Shown here: positions 46,074 to 54,657 of the stretch, piece after piece
Numbering within the stretch: position 1 is the stretch's first letter
Layout of the letters: each line of letters starts with the position of its first letter
Source of the DNA: Comamonas aquatica NBRC 14918
GTDB taxonomy: Bacteria; Pseudomonadota; Gammaproteobacteria; Burkholderiales; Burkholderiaceae_C
Assembly (NCBI RefSeq): GCF_000739875.1
Contig: NZ_BBJR01000021.1
Span: forward strand, 62,001-126,000
Direction of reading: 5' to 3'
DNA length: 64,000 nt
Translations under genes and position numbers: made by a program
The notes under the pieces: generated by a model
What the model saw: only the letters and a program-made list of their open reading frames with translations
Told to the model about the DNA's origin: nothing
The model's database searches: none

Positions 46074-47582
46074 TTACAGCACCCCCATGGCGGGCCACAG
46101 GGTGGCGGACAGCAGCAGGATCAGGCCCAGGCCGGCCAGCGTGACCACGATACCGACCTTGGCGAACTGCGCGGTGTTGAAGGCATTGGTGCCGTAGCAC
46201 AGCATGTTCTGCGGCGCGTTGGTGGGCAGGATGAAGCCAAAGGAGACCACGAAGCTCTGGATCATGACGATGCCAAACGCGGTTTCGGGGCTCACGGGCA
46301 GGGTCTGCGTGAAGGCGATCATGATGGGGATCAGCGTGCTGGCCAGGCCGGTGGCCGAGGCAAAGCCCAGGTGCAGCACGATGCTGAACACCGACAGCGC
46401 GGCAATCACGCCCACCACGGGCAGGGCCGACAGGCCCATCTGGCCCAGCGTCTGCTGCGCCAGCCAGCCGGCGGCGCCGGTCTTGGACAGCAGGTTGCCC
46501 AGCGAGATGGAGGCGGCGAACAGCACGATCGTGCCCCAGGGCACCAGCTTTTCGGCCTGCGACCAGTGCATCACCCCGATCTTGGGCATCAGCAGCAGGG
46601 CAATGCCGATCTGGGTGGTGGTGGTGGTGTCAAACGGGTGCAGCATGCCCTCGGTGGACCACATCACCAGCAGCAGTGCCGCCACGGCCATCAGGCGCTT
46701 TTCGGAACCGCTGACCGGACCCAGCTCGGCCAGTTGCTGGCGCAGCTTGGCGGTCATGTCCTCGCCGGCGGGCACCTGGGGACGCAGGATCCACATGGCG
46801 GCAAAGAACAGCACCACGCACATGCCGATGGTGAACGGCAGGGCGGTGATGAACCACTGGCCCCAGGTGATGTTGTGGCCAAAGGCCTGCTGCATGAAGT
46901 TCAGGCTGATGATGTTCTGCGCCGCGCCGGTCTTGATCGCCATGTTGAAGATGGAGCAGGCACTGGCGGTGACGATCATCAGGGTGGCACCCAGCGAGCT
47001 GTTCACGGCCAGACCCAGGGCGGCGGTGATGCCGATCATGATCGGAATCACGGCGCCCACGCGGGCCGTGGCCGAGGGGATGAACAGGGCCAGCACGAAG
47101 CCGACGATCATCGCGCCCAGCACCAGGCGGGCTGGCGAGACGCCGATCTTGCTCATGACGATCAGCGCAATGCGCTTGTCCAGGCCCGTGTGCTTGAGCG
47201 CCACGGCCAGGAACAGTGCGGCTGCCACCAGCAGCACGGCGGTGGACGAGAAGCCGCTGAGCATGGTGGTCAGTGCGGCCGAGGAATTCATCACCTTGCC
47301 GCCTTCGGTCAGCGAGGTGCCCATCAGCCCCAGCACGGCGGCGCCGGTCAGGATCACCGCGCTGTTGGCGGGCGAGACGCATTCGCTGATCCACAGCACC
47401 ACGACCAGCACCAGCAGGCCCAGGGCCACCTGGCCCGAGGCGCTGAGGCCGGCCGGCTGCGGCAGGGCCAGCACGATGCCGTACAGCACCAGGGCCAGCA
47501 GCAGGAAGGCGAGTTTTTTGTTGGAATCGGGTTCCGGTCTGGAGGTGATGGGACCGGTTTCGGGTGCGGGCGTAGACGCCAT
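46074..47582 (-). CDS. DASS (SLC13)-family anion transporter
   Basis: 502 residues with about twelve helices. Family blocks are LWISECVSPANSAVILTG, FIPSATARVGAVIPIM and FGFILPTNAPQNM, where the repeated Ser/Thr-Asn loops form the sodium and carboxylate sites. It imports or exchanges di- or tricarboxylates across the inner membrane; the exact substrate is not visible. The ATG at 47582 has AGGAG seven bases upstream; 13 further upstream residues are rejected. It is the first gene of an operon with ldh. Confidence 0.85.
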   Translation of the reverse strand: MASTPAPETGPITSRPEPDSNKKLAFLLLALVLYGIVLALPQPAGLSASGQVALGLLVLVVVLWISECVSPANSAVILTGAAVLGLMGTSLTEGGKVMNSSAALTTMLSGFSSTAVLLVAAALFLAVALKHTGLDKRIALIVMSKIGVSPARLVLGAMIVGFVLALFIPSATARVGAVIPIMIGITAALGLAVNSSLGATLMIVTASACSIFNMAIKTGAAQNIISLNFMQQAFGHNITWGQWFITALPFTIGMCVVLFFAAMWILRPQVPAGEDMTAKLRQQLAELGPVSGSEKRLMAVAALLLVMWSTEGMLHPFDTTTTTQIGIALLLMPKIGVMHWSQAEKLVPWGTIVLFAASISLGNLLSKTGAAGWLAQQTLGQMGLSALPVVGVIAALSVFSIVLHLGFASATGLASTLIPIMIAFTQTLPVSPETAFGIVMIQSFVVSFGFILPTNAPQNMLCYGTNAFNTAQFAKVGIVVTLAGLGLILLLSATLWPAMGVL

Positions 47583-47601
47583 AGGAACTCCTCGCAAGCA
47601 A

Positions 47602-47693
47602 TGCATCGTTACGTGATGCAACCATGCTAGTTCTTGCGGGGAGGTTTAGGTATTAACCCGTATACGTTCTGCGCGAGATTTGATCCGCGTCAA
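47602..47693 (-). promoter_or_regulatory. Promoter region of the DASS-ldh operon with FNR/ANR-type box
   Basis: TTGAT-CCGC-GTCAA at 47680-47693 matches nine of ten positions of the FNR/ANR consensus. On the minus strand a possible -10 TTAATA (47656-47651) places the start site near 47644 and the box centre close to -42. A second inverted repeat, TGCATC-GTTACGT-GATGCA (47602-47620), lies in the leader and could be a local operator. Confidence 0.55.
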
Positions 47694-47854
47694 GAGTTCC
47701 ACGAACACGACACACGCGCCACGGCCGCCCGTGGTGCCGCCGACCGGCACGGGCGCAGCCGCGCTGGCGAGCGCGGGAAAATATCAGAAAAGTGAGCTGC
47801 CCGCGCAATCTGAATGGGCGATAGCCCTGGTTTTCATGCCAACTCCGGTATACC

Positions 47855-48088
47855 CTAGTAGCTGCGCAGCACGGCGCGCAGCAGCCACCCGGCCCCCGCC
47901 AGCAGCAGGCGCAACCCGCAGAACACGGCGCCCAGCACCGCCGCGTTGCGCAGGGACTGCGGCCAGTCCATGGCCCACGGCTGCCCCTGCCACGCGGCCC
48001 AGCCGCCCGCCAGGGCGGGCACGACCAGCAGACCGATCACCGCGGCCACGGCCAGCCACCACACGCAATGGCGCGCCGTGGCGCCCAT
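47855..48088 (-). CDS. Small membrane protein coupled to the MBL hydrolase
   Basis: 77 residues with two predicted membrane helices (WWLAVAAVIGLLVVPALAGG and NAAVLGAVFCGLRLLLAGAG), ending in a basic tail. Its ATG overlaps the TGA of the upstream hydrolase (TGATG), the classical arrangement for translational coupling, which supports that it is real. No family recognised. Confidence 0.6.
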   Translation of the reverse strand: MGATARHCVWWLAVAAVIGLLVVPALAGGWAAWQGQPWAMDWPQSLRNAAVLGAVFCGLRLLLAGAGWLLRAVLRSY

Positions 48089-48726
48089 CAGGTGTTGCCG
48101 ACGTAGGGGTTGGCCTGGCGTTCGCGCCCGAAGCTGCTTTCCGGGCCGTGGCCGGGGATGAATACGGTCTGGTCGCCCATGGGCCACAGGCGCTGGACGA
48201 TGGAGTCGATCAGCTGCTGGTGGTTGCCCTGGGGGAAGTCGGTGCGGCCGATGCTGCCGGCAAACAGCACGTCGCCGACGAAGCAGCGCTCGGCCTGCGG
48301 GGCGTGGAAGACCACGTGGCCCGGCGTGTGGCCCGGGCAGTGGCGCACCTGCAGCACCTCCTGGCCGATGGCCACGGTATCGCCGTCGTGCAGCCAGCGC
48401 GTGGGCTCGAAGGGTTCGGCCGGGGGAAAGCCGAACATGGCGCCCTGCTGGGGCAGGCCGGCGATCCAGAAGCGGTCGCCCTCGTGCGGGCCGATGATGT
48501 CCAGCTGGCGCTTGCGCGCCAGCTCGGCCACGGCGCCGGCATGGTCGATGTGGGCGTGCGTCAGCCAGATGGCCTTGAGCTGCAGGCCCAGGCGCTCCAG
48601 CTCCCACTCGATGATGTCGATGTCGCCGCCGGGGTCGATCACCGCCGCCTCCAGCGTCTGGTCGCACCAGACCAGGGAGCAGTTTTGCTGGAAGGCGGTG
48701 ACAGGAATCGTGTGGTACTGGAACAT
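48088..48726 (-). CDS. MBL-fold hydrolase, glyoxalase-II-like
   Basis: 212 residues: metallo-beta-lactamase fold with THAHIDHAG (metal site), CPGHTPGHVVFH, FVGDVLFAGSIGRTDFPQG and FIPGHGPESSFGRER. The short length and the GSIGRTDFPQG block match the YcbL group of type-II glyoxalases, which hydrolyse S-lactoylglutathione or related thioesters in the cytoplasm. A small membrane protein follows with overlapping stop and start. Confidence 0.85.
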   Translation of the reverse strand: MFQYHTIPVTAFQQNCSLVWCDQTLEAAVIDPGGDIDIIEWELERLGLQLKAIWLTHAHIDHAGAVAELARKRQLDIIGPHEGDRFWIAGLPQQGAMFGFPPAEPFEPTRWLHDGDTVAIGQEVLQVRHCPGHTPGHVVFHAPQAERCFVGDVLFAGSIGRTDFPQGNHQQLIDSIVQRLWPMGDQTVFIPGHGPESSFGRERQANPYVGNT

Positions 48727-48825
48727 GGCGGTCTCTGCAAAGTGGCTGCTGCGATTGTGCCCAAGCCCGGGCCGGAAAAAAGCCGGGCGCCGGGCTGCAG
48801 GCCCACCTTCTGTGAGGTGCGCCGC

Positions 48826-49281
48826 TCAGCTGCCCAGCTTGAGCACGCCGCGCATGATGAAGGAGTGGCCCGGGAAGGAGCAGAAGTAGGTGTACTCGGT
48901 GCCGGCCTTGAGCTTGGCGACGTCCAGGTTCACCGAGGTGGTCTCGCCGCCGCCAATCATCTTGGTGAACGCCAGCACGCGCGCATCGCCGGGCTTGACG
49001 TACTCGTTGGCTGCACCGGCCTTCAGGCCATCGGCGGCCGCAGCGTTGGTGTCGGCCGTGGTGGCCAGCACGATGTTGTGGCCCATGGTGGACTTGGACA
49101 TCTTGCCGGTGTGCTTCAAGGTCATGGTGAAGCTGGTGCAGGACTTGGGCACTTCCTCGCTCTTGATGTTGAACTGCATCTGGTCATTGCCTTCGATGGT
49201 GACGGCGCAGTCGGCCGCCAGGACCGGGGTGGCAAGGCTTCCAAGGGCCAGCAGGGCGACAGTCGTGCAGATTTTTTTCAC
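48826..49281 (-). CDS. azu: Azurin
   Basis: 151 residues: signal peptide ([21 protein letters not shown]) then mature azurin starting [16 protein letters not shown]. Copper ligands are all present: His in MGHNIVL, Cys and His in [10 protein letters not shown], and Met in IMRG; the disulphide cysteines are C3 and the Cys in VPKSCTSF. It is a periplasmic blue-copper electron carrier. The start is a GTG at 49281 with AAGGA seven bases upstream; the nearby ATGs are out of frame. An FNR-type box lies about 150 bp upstream, in keeping with ANR control of azurin in Pseudomonas. Confidence 0.95.
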   Translation of the reverse strand: MKKICTTVALLALGSLATPVLAADCAVTIEGNDQMQFNIKSEEVPKSCTSFTMTLKHTGKMSKSTMGHNIVLATTADTNAAAADGLKAGAANEYVKPGDARVLAFTKMIGGGETTSVNLDVAKLKAGTEYTYFCSFPGHSFIMRGVLKLGS

Positions 49282-49708
49282 GCAAACATCCTTTGCATCA
49301 AGGGGGAGGAAAGATGGCGCAACGCCGGCGGCGCTGCTTCTGTCGGCATTCTGAAAGCAATCCCGGACAAAATTCTGCCTTGTTCGGCGTACGTGCCACA
49401 ACGCGTGGGCGGTTTGCTGCGCCTCCTTTGACCCCCATCAAACCGCAGAGCGTCCCCCAGCCCCTGGCTGCTGCATTTACAGAAGCTGATGGCGCTTTCT
49501 CCATCAACGTTTCAGGCATTTGTATATCTGAAAACCTTATTTATCAAACGCAGGCAGCTATCAAAAAATACAGCCCCTGTGCCGCAGGCGACGCCCGCCC
49601 GCGCTGCGGGCGGTCAGGCCGGCTAGCATCGGCACGCACATTAGCCCCACCCACACAGCGCTCTATCAGAGTTTGCATAATCTCCCACCTACTTAGATCA
49701 ACGCTGTC
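49282..49708. other. 427-bp intergenic region, azurin / flavin reductase
   Basis: A divergent spacer. TTGAC-CCCC-ATCAA at 49428-49441 is a nine-of-ten match to an FNR/ANR box. GGCAGCTATCAAAAAAT near 49553-49570 is a half copy (minus orientation) of the dispersed repeat. The rest shows no gene or known RNA; 49480-49560 is AT-rich. Confidence 0.5.
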
Positions 49709-50215
49709 GTGAATATCCCCTCTCTTGCGGCACCGCCCGACGCGGCCGCTTTCACCGAACGAGATTTCCGCAACGCCCTGGGCCAGTTCGCCACGGGCGT
49801 GACGGTGGTGACGACGGCGGATGACCAGGGCCGACCCGTGGGCATGACGGTGAGCTCCTTCAACTCGGTGTCGCTGCAACCCGCACTGGTGCTGTGGAGC
49901 CTGGGCTGCCACGCCGGCAGCTACCCGGTGTTTGCGCAGTGCACGCACTACGCCATCCACGTGCTGGCCGCGCACGACAAGCCCCTGGCCCTGCAGTTCG
50001 CGCAGCGCGGGGTGGACCGCTTTGCCGGCATCGCCTGGCAGCCCAACGCCCAGGGCGTGCCCGTGCTGGAGGGGGCGCTGGCCACCTTCGAATGCCGCGC
50101 GCGCAGCCAGTACCGCGAAGGCGACCACTTGATCCTGGTCGGCGAGGTGCTGGCCTGCCGCCACGCGGCCCACGCCACGCCGCTGCTGTACCACCGCGGC
50201 CGCATGCAGGACTGA
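49709..50215 (+). CDS. Flavin reductase family protein
   Basis: 168 residues of the flavin reductase-like, FMN-binding split-barrel family: FRNALGQFATGVTVVTTADDQG, GMTVSSFNSVSLQPALVLWSL, HYAIHVLAAHDKPLALQFA, ATFECRARSQYREGDHLILVGEV. These supply reduced flavin to two-component monooxygenases; no oxygenase partner is adjacent. The start is a GTG at 49709; no in-frame ATG gives a complete domain. It is convergent with minE. Confidence 0.8.
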   Translation: MNIPSLAAPPDAAAFTERDFRNALGQFATGVTVVTTADDQGRPVGMTVSSFNSVSLQPALVLWSLGCHAGSYPVFAQCTHYAIHVLAAHDKPLALQFAQRGVDRFAGIAWQPNAQGVPVLEGALATFECRARSQYREGDHLILVGEVLACRHAAHATPLLYHRGRMQD

Positions 50216-50235
50216 GCGTCCCTGACCCCTCTCTA

Positions 50236-50278
50236 TAAAAAAACCGCAGCACCCGGGACCGGGTCTGCGGTTTTTTTG
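50236..50278. terminator. Bidirectional terminator between flavin reductase and minE
   Basis: AAAAAACCGCAG and CTGCGGTTTTTT enclose a second small stem (ACCCGG/CCGGGT). A-run and T-run on both sides let it serve both converging transcripts. Confidence 0.85.
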
Positions 50279-50299
50279 CTGTGGGCTGGGCGGGGCGGG

Positions 50300-50563
50300 T
50301 CAGCGCACGGCTTCGGGCAGTTCGATCTTCACTTCCAGCACTTCCAGGTTGTCCTGGCGCTCCAGCTGGACCTTGATGTCCTCGGGGTTGATGGAGACGT
50401 ACTTGGACACCACGGCCATCAGCTCGCGCTGCAGCGCGGGCAGGTAGTCGGGCTGCCCGCTGCCACCGCCCACGCGTTCGCGGGCCAGGATGATCTGCAG
50501 GCGTTCCTTGGCGACGGAGGCAGACTTTTTCTTCTCCCCCAGCAACATAGAAATGATGGACAT
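50300..50563 (-). CDS. minE: Cell-division topological factor MinE
   Basis: 87 residues: N-terminal amphipathic and MinD-activating segment ([19 protein letters not shown]) and C-terminal dimerisation part ([18 protein letters not shown]). It drives the pole-to-pole oscillation of MinD by stimulating its ATPase. It is the last gene of minCDE, six bases after minD, with a terminator following. Confidence 0.95.
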   Translation of the reverse strand: MSIISMLLGEKKKSASVAKERLQIILARERVGGGSGQPDYLPALQRELMAVVSKYVSINPEDIKVQLERQDNLEVLEVKIELPEAVR

Positions 50564-50569
50564 GGCTGC

Positions 50570-51382
50570 TTACCTCCCGCCAAAGATGCGCTTGAAAAAT
50601 CCGGGCTTTTGCGCATCGGTGAAGCGCATGGGGCGCTCCTCGCCCAGAAAACGCGCCACCACGTCCTTGTAGGCTTCCGACACGTCCGAGCCGTCCATGT
50701 GCACGGCGGGCACGCCCTGGTTGGAAGCCTGCAGCACGGTCTCCGATTCCGGAATCACGCCGATCAGCGGGATGCGCAAGATGTCTTCGATGTCCTGGAT
50801 AGACAGCATCTGCCCATCTTCGACACGGTTGGGGTTGTAGCGTGTGATCAGCAGGTGCTCCTTCACGCCCTGGCCGCTGACCGCCTTCTCGGTCTTGGAG
50901 CTGAGCATGCCCAGGATGCGGTCCGAGTCGCGCACCGAGGAGACCTCGGGGTTGGTCACCACCAGCGCCTCGTCGGCGTAGTGCATGGCCATCAGCGCGC
51001 CGCTTTCGATGCCGGCGGGCGAGTCGCAGATGATGAACTCGAAGCCCATGCCCGCCAGATCGTCCAGCACCTTCTTCACGCCTTCCTGCGTCAGCGCTTC
51101 CTTGTCGCGGGTCTGCGACGCGGCCAGTACGAACAAGTTGTCGCACTGCTTGTCCTTGATCAGGGCCTGGTTCAGGTTGGCCTCGCCATGGATCACGTTG
51201 ATCAGGTCATAGACCACGCGGCGCTCGCAGCCCATGATCAGGTCGAGGTTGCGCAGGCCGACGTCAAAGTCGATCACCGCCGTCTTGTGCCCGGACAGGG
51301 CCAAGCCGGACGCAAAGCTTGCACTCGTGGTGGTCTTGCCTACGCCACCTTTACCAGAGGTCACTACGACGATTTTGGCCAT
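50570..51382 (-). CDS. minD: Septum-site ATPase MinD
   Basis: 270 residues: deviant Walker A SGKGGVGKTTTSAS with its signature lysine, DFDVGLRNLDLIMGCE, CDSPAGIE, and a C-terminal amphipathic membrane-targeting helix (FFKRIFGG). It binds the inner membrane in the ATP form and recruits MinC. The ATG at 51382 is used; a TTG two codons earlier is not needed. It lies between minC and minE. Confidence 0.97.
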   Translation of the reverse strand: MAKIVVVTSGKGGVGKTTTSASFASGLALSGHKTAVIDFDVGLRNLDLIMGCERRVVYDLINVIHGEANLNQALIKDKQCDNLFVLAASQTRDKEALTQEGVKKVLDDLAGMGFEFIICDSPAGIESGALMAMHYADEALVVTNPEVSSVRDSDRILGMLSSKTEKAVSGQGVKEHLLITRYNPNRVEDGQMLSIQDIEDILRIPLIGVIPESETVLQASNQGVPAVHMDGSDVSEAYKDVVARFLGEERPMRFTDAQKPGFFKRIFGGR

Positions 51383-51449
51383 GTTCAAAGGGTTCCTTCG
51401 CGAAGAATCTTGTTCGGATAGACGTTCAACGGGCGTCCTGGGATGGTGC

Positions 51450-52223
51450 TCATGCTAAACGCATTGGCTCGATCACCAGCTTTTCACCCTCTAATCGGGC
51501 TTGGGCCGGCTTGCCGGCGATGTCTTTGGGCAGGTCGGTCTCCAGCGCCCGGTAGTTGCCGGCGATCGACAGCAGCTGCGGCTCCATGCAGGTGCTGAAG
51601 ATGCGGGCCTCAGTGTTGCCGCGCGCACCCGCCACGGCGCGCCCCCGCAAGGGCGCATAGACGTGGACATTGCCGTCGGCGATGACTTCGGCGCCGTAGC
51701 TGACCACGGCCATGACCACCAGGTCGGTGCCGCGCGCATAGACCTGCTGGCCCGAGCGCAGCGGCTTGTCCACGATCAGCGCGTTCGGCGCGGGCGCCGG
51801 CACTTCGCGCACCACCTCGACCTCCACCGGCACCTCGCGGATGACTTCCACCTCGCGCACCTCCACCGCCGTGGGCTTGGCACGCGCCGGTTGGGCGTCC
51901 GGGGCCGGCATCAGGCCTGCCGCATGGGCGGCCGCCATCTGCGCGGGTGAGCCGCCGCAGACCGCCACCGGCAGGGTGCGGTGGCGCTTGAGCGCCTTGA
52001 TCAGCTTGGGAAAGTCGATGTCCTCGGTGCTGTCGCGCACATGCTGCAGATCGATCAGCACCGGGTCGTTGTCGAAGAAATCGGGGTCGTCCGCCAGGCG
52101 CTGCGCCAGGTCCCGGGTCAGGACGGCCACTTCGGTGTCCCGCAGCGCCACGGCCATCACGGGCAACTGGGCACTTTTGAGGTCAAAGCTGGAGCGGGCG
52201 GTGCCCTGCGAGTCAACGGCCAT
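51450..52223 (-). CDS. minC: Septum-site inhibitor MinC
   Basis: 257 residues: N-terminal FtsZ-inhibiting domain (ARSSFDLKSAQLPVMAV to about 115), a flexible linker, and the C-terminal beta-helix (LRSGQQVYARGTDLVV, GNVHVYAPLRGRAVAGARG, EPQLLSIAGNYRALE) that binds MinD. The linker is unusual in repeating Val-Arg-Glu-Val and Glu-Val units over about 25 residues (near 120-145). The ATG at 52223 gives a normal N-terminus; the longer frame upstream is rejected. First gene of minCDE. Confidence 0.93.
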   Translation of the reverse strand: MAVDSQGTARSSFDLKSAQLPVMAVALRDTEVAVLTRDLAQRLADDPDFFDNDPVLIDLQHVRDSTEDIDFPKLIKALKRHRTLPVAVCGGSPAQMAAAHAAGLMPAPDAQPARAKPTAVEVREVEVIREVPVEVEVVREVPAPAPNALIVDKPLRSGQQVYARGTDLVVMAVVSYGAEVIADGNVHVYAPLRGRAVAGARGNTEARIFSTCMEPQLLSIAGNYRALETDLPKDIAGKPAQARLEGEKLVIEPMRLA

Positions 52224-52344
52224 GATGGGGAGTACGGTTAGGGGAAGGGGCGCGAACTCAAAACGCGCCAAGTGTACCCCGCCAGCCTGCGCCCAGACCG
52301 TGCCCCCGGGGGCACGGCCAGGCCGCGGCGGGGCGGCCGGCGTC

Positions 52345-54429
52345 TCAGACCGCGGCGCTGGCGGGCACTTGCTTGCGCTGCGCGTAGCGCACAAACCAGT
52401 CCAGGCTGCCCGGATTGGCCATGGTGTCCGGGTTCACCACCTTGGCCAGGGGCTGGCCCAGGAGCAGCTTCTTGATCGGCAACTCCTGCTTCTTGCCGGT
52501 CAGGGTGCGCGGGATCTCGGCCACCTGCAGGATCTCGTCGGGCACGAAGCGCGGTGACAGCGCCTGGCGGATGGCCGCGGCGATCCGGGCCTGCAGCGCA
52601 TCGTCCAGCACCAGGCCGGCGCGCAGCACCACGAACATGGGCATGAAGCTCTCGCGCCCCAGGTACTCCAGGTCCACCACCAGGCTGTCCAGCACCTCGG
52701 GCAGGGCTTCGACGGCGCTGTAGATCTCGCTGGTGCCCATGCGCAGGCCGTGGCGGTTGATGGTGGCATCGCTGCGGCCATAGATGGTGCAGCCGCCGTG
52801 CGGCGAGACCTTGAGCCAGTCGCCGTGCCGCCAGACGCCGCCCATCGCGGCCGGGCCATCGCCGCCGCCGGGCTGGCGGCCGTGGCCGGCGGGGTACATG
52901 TCGAAGTAGCTGCCCAGGTAGCGCTGGTTGCCGTCGTCCCCCCAGAAATACAGCGGCATGGACGGAATCGGCTGGGTGCAAACCAGTTCGCCCACGGCGT
53001 CGGTCACGGGCTCGCCGGCCTCGTTCCAGGCCTCCACCGCCGCGCCCAGCATGCGGCACTGCATTTCGCCCGTGTACTGCGGCAGCTCGCGGTTGCCGCC
53101 GATGAAGGCGCCGCAAAAGTCGGTGCCGCCGGACAGGTTGTTCCACCAGATGTCCGGCGTGCCCAGGCGCGCGAACTGCTGCGTGCCCCAGGCCTGCACA
53201 TCGGGCGCCAGGGGCGAGCCGGTGCTGCCCAGGCCGGTGATGCGCGACAGGTCACCGCACTGGGCCAGGTCCAGGCCGGCCTTCATGCAGTTGGCATAGA
53301 AGGCCGCGCCAGCCCCAAAGCTGGTGACACGGTGGCGGGCCGCAAAGCGCCACAGCACGCCCCAGTCCGGCTGGTCCTTGCTGCCGCCGGGGCTGCCGTC
53401 GAAGATCACGCAGGTGGTGCCGCCCAGCAGGCCGGCGACCTGGGAGTTCCACATCACCCAGCCGGTGGAGCTGTACCAGTGGAAGCGTTCGCCCCAGCTC
53501 TCGGGGTCGTAGCTGCAGCCCACATCGTTGTGCAGGGCCTTCATGGCCAGAGCCACCAGCATGATGCCGCCGTGCCCGTGGACGATGGGCTTGGGCAGGC
53601 CGGTGGTGCCGCTGGAGTAGACGATCCACAGCGGGTGGTCGAACGGCAGCCACAGCGGGGCAAACGCCTGCACCGCGGCATCGTCGCGCGCCAACACCTC
53701 ATCCCATCTGCGGCTGTCGGCCACCGGCTGGGTGGCGTGCGGCGTGCGCAGCACCAGCAGGTGCTGCACGCTGGGCAGCTGGGCGCGCAGCTCGCTGGCG
53801 ATCTGGCCCCGGTCCATGGACTTGCCGGCGTAGTGCACGCCGTCCACGGCGATCAGCACCTTGGGGGCGATCTGCTTGAAGCGGTCCAGCACGGCCGCCG
53901 TGCCCATGTCGGGGGCGCACACGCTCCACACGCCACCCACACTGGCCACGGCCAGGAAGGCCACGATGGCCTGCGGGATGTTGGGCAAGTAGGCGGCCAC
54001 GCGGTCGCCGGGCTGCACGCCCTGGGCCTGCAGGTGCAGCGCCAGCGCGGCCACCTGGCGGCGCAGCTCGGGCCAGGACAGCTCGGTCACCTGACCCTGT
54101 TCGTTGTCGGCCACCACGGCCGGCATGCCGGCCGCGTGCGCGGCCTCCACATGGCGCAGCACCTGCTGGGCATAGTTCACCTGCGCGCCGGGAAACCATT
54201 GCGCCCCGGGCATCACGTTGCGCCCCAGGGCCGCGCTGTGCGGCGTGGGCGACTGCACCGCGAAGTAGTCCCACACGCTCTGCCAGAAGGCATCCAGGTC
54301 CGTGACCGACCAGCGCCACAGCGCGTCATAGCGGTCGAAGTGCAGGCCGCGGTGCTGGGCCAGCCAGTGCTGGTAGCGGCGGATCTGGGGCGTGCGCGGC
54401 ACGGCGGCGGAAGGCGTCGATGTAAGCAT
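52345..54429 (-). CDS. Acetoacetate-CoA ligase
   Basis: 694 residues of the acyl-adenylate-forming family. The ACS N-terminal domain (FDRYDALWRWSVTDLDAFW, GRNVMPGAQWFPGAQVNYA) and the length match acetoacetyl-CoA synthetase. AMP-binding motif YSSGTTGLPKPIVHGHGG, then FHWYSSTGWVMWN, GGTDFCGAFIGG, GRSDATINRHGLRMGTSEIY, and the C-terminal catalytic Lys in RTLTGKKQELPIKKLLLG. It activates acetoacetate with ATP and CoA, for use of ketone bodies or polyhydroxybutyrate products. The ATG at 54429 is used. It is upstream of minC in the same direction with a 121-bp gap. Confidence 0.88.
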   Translation of the reverse strand: MLTSTPSAAVPRTPQIRRYQHWLAQHRGLHFDRYDALWRWSVTDLDAFWQSVWDYFAVQSPTPHSAALGRNVMPGAQWFPGAQVNYAQQVLRHVEAAHAAGMPAVVADNEQGQVTELSWPELRRQVAALALHLQAQGVQPGDRVAAYLPNIPQAIVAFLAVASVGGVWSVCAPDMGTAAVLDRFKQIAPKVLIAVDGVHYAGKSMDRGQIASELRAQLPSVQHLLVLRTPHATQPVADSRRWDEVLARDDAAVQAFAPLWLPFDHPLWIVYSSGTTGLPKPIVHGHGGIMLVALAMKALHNDVGCSYDPESWGERFHWYSSTGWVMWNSQVAGLLGGTTCVIFDGSPGGSKDQPDWGVLWRFAARHRVTSFGAGAAFYANCMKAGLDLAQCGDLSRITGLGSTGSPLAPDVQAWGTQQFARLGTPDIWWNNLSGGTDFCGAFIGGNRELPQYTGEMQCRMLGAAVEAWNEAGEPVTDAVGELVCTQPIPSMPLYFWGDDGNQRYLGSYFDMYPAGHGRQPGGGDGPAAMGGVWRHGDWLKVSPHGGCTIYGRSDATINRHGLRMGTSEIYSAVEALPEVLDSLVVDLEYLGRESFMPMFVVLRAGLVLDDALQARIAAAIRQALSPRFVPDEILQVAEIPRTLTGKKQELPIKKLLLGQPLAKVVNPDTMANPGSLDWFVRYAQRKQVPASAAV

Positions 54430-54657
54430 GCGGTCAGCGTAGCGAGCGCCCCCCGGTCCCGCCATGCCAGCAGCCCGGATTGACAAACGGCGGGTGACGA
54501 CCGTTGGTCAGGCCGCTGCAGAAGCCGCACCCACCCCATGCTATTGACGCAGTACAAGCTCGGGCCGCCCCAAACCGACGCACAATGGACGCTGCCCTTT
54601 GCCAGGGCACGCCCCAGACCGGGTCACAATTGGCCCACTTTCACCGTGATAGCACCC

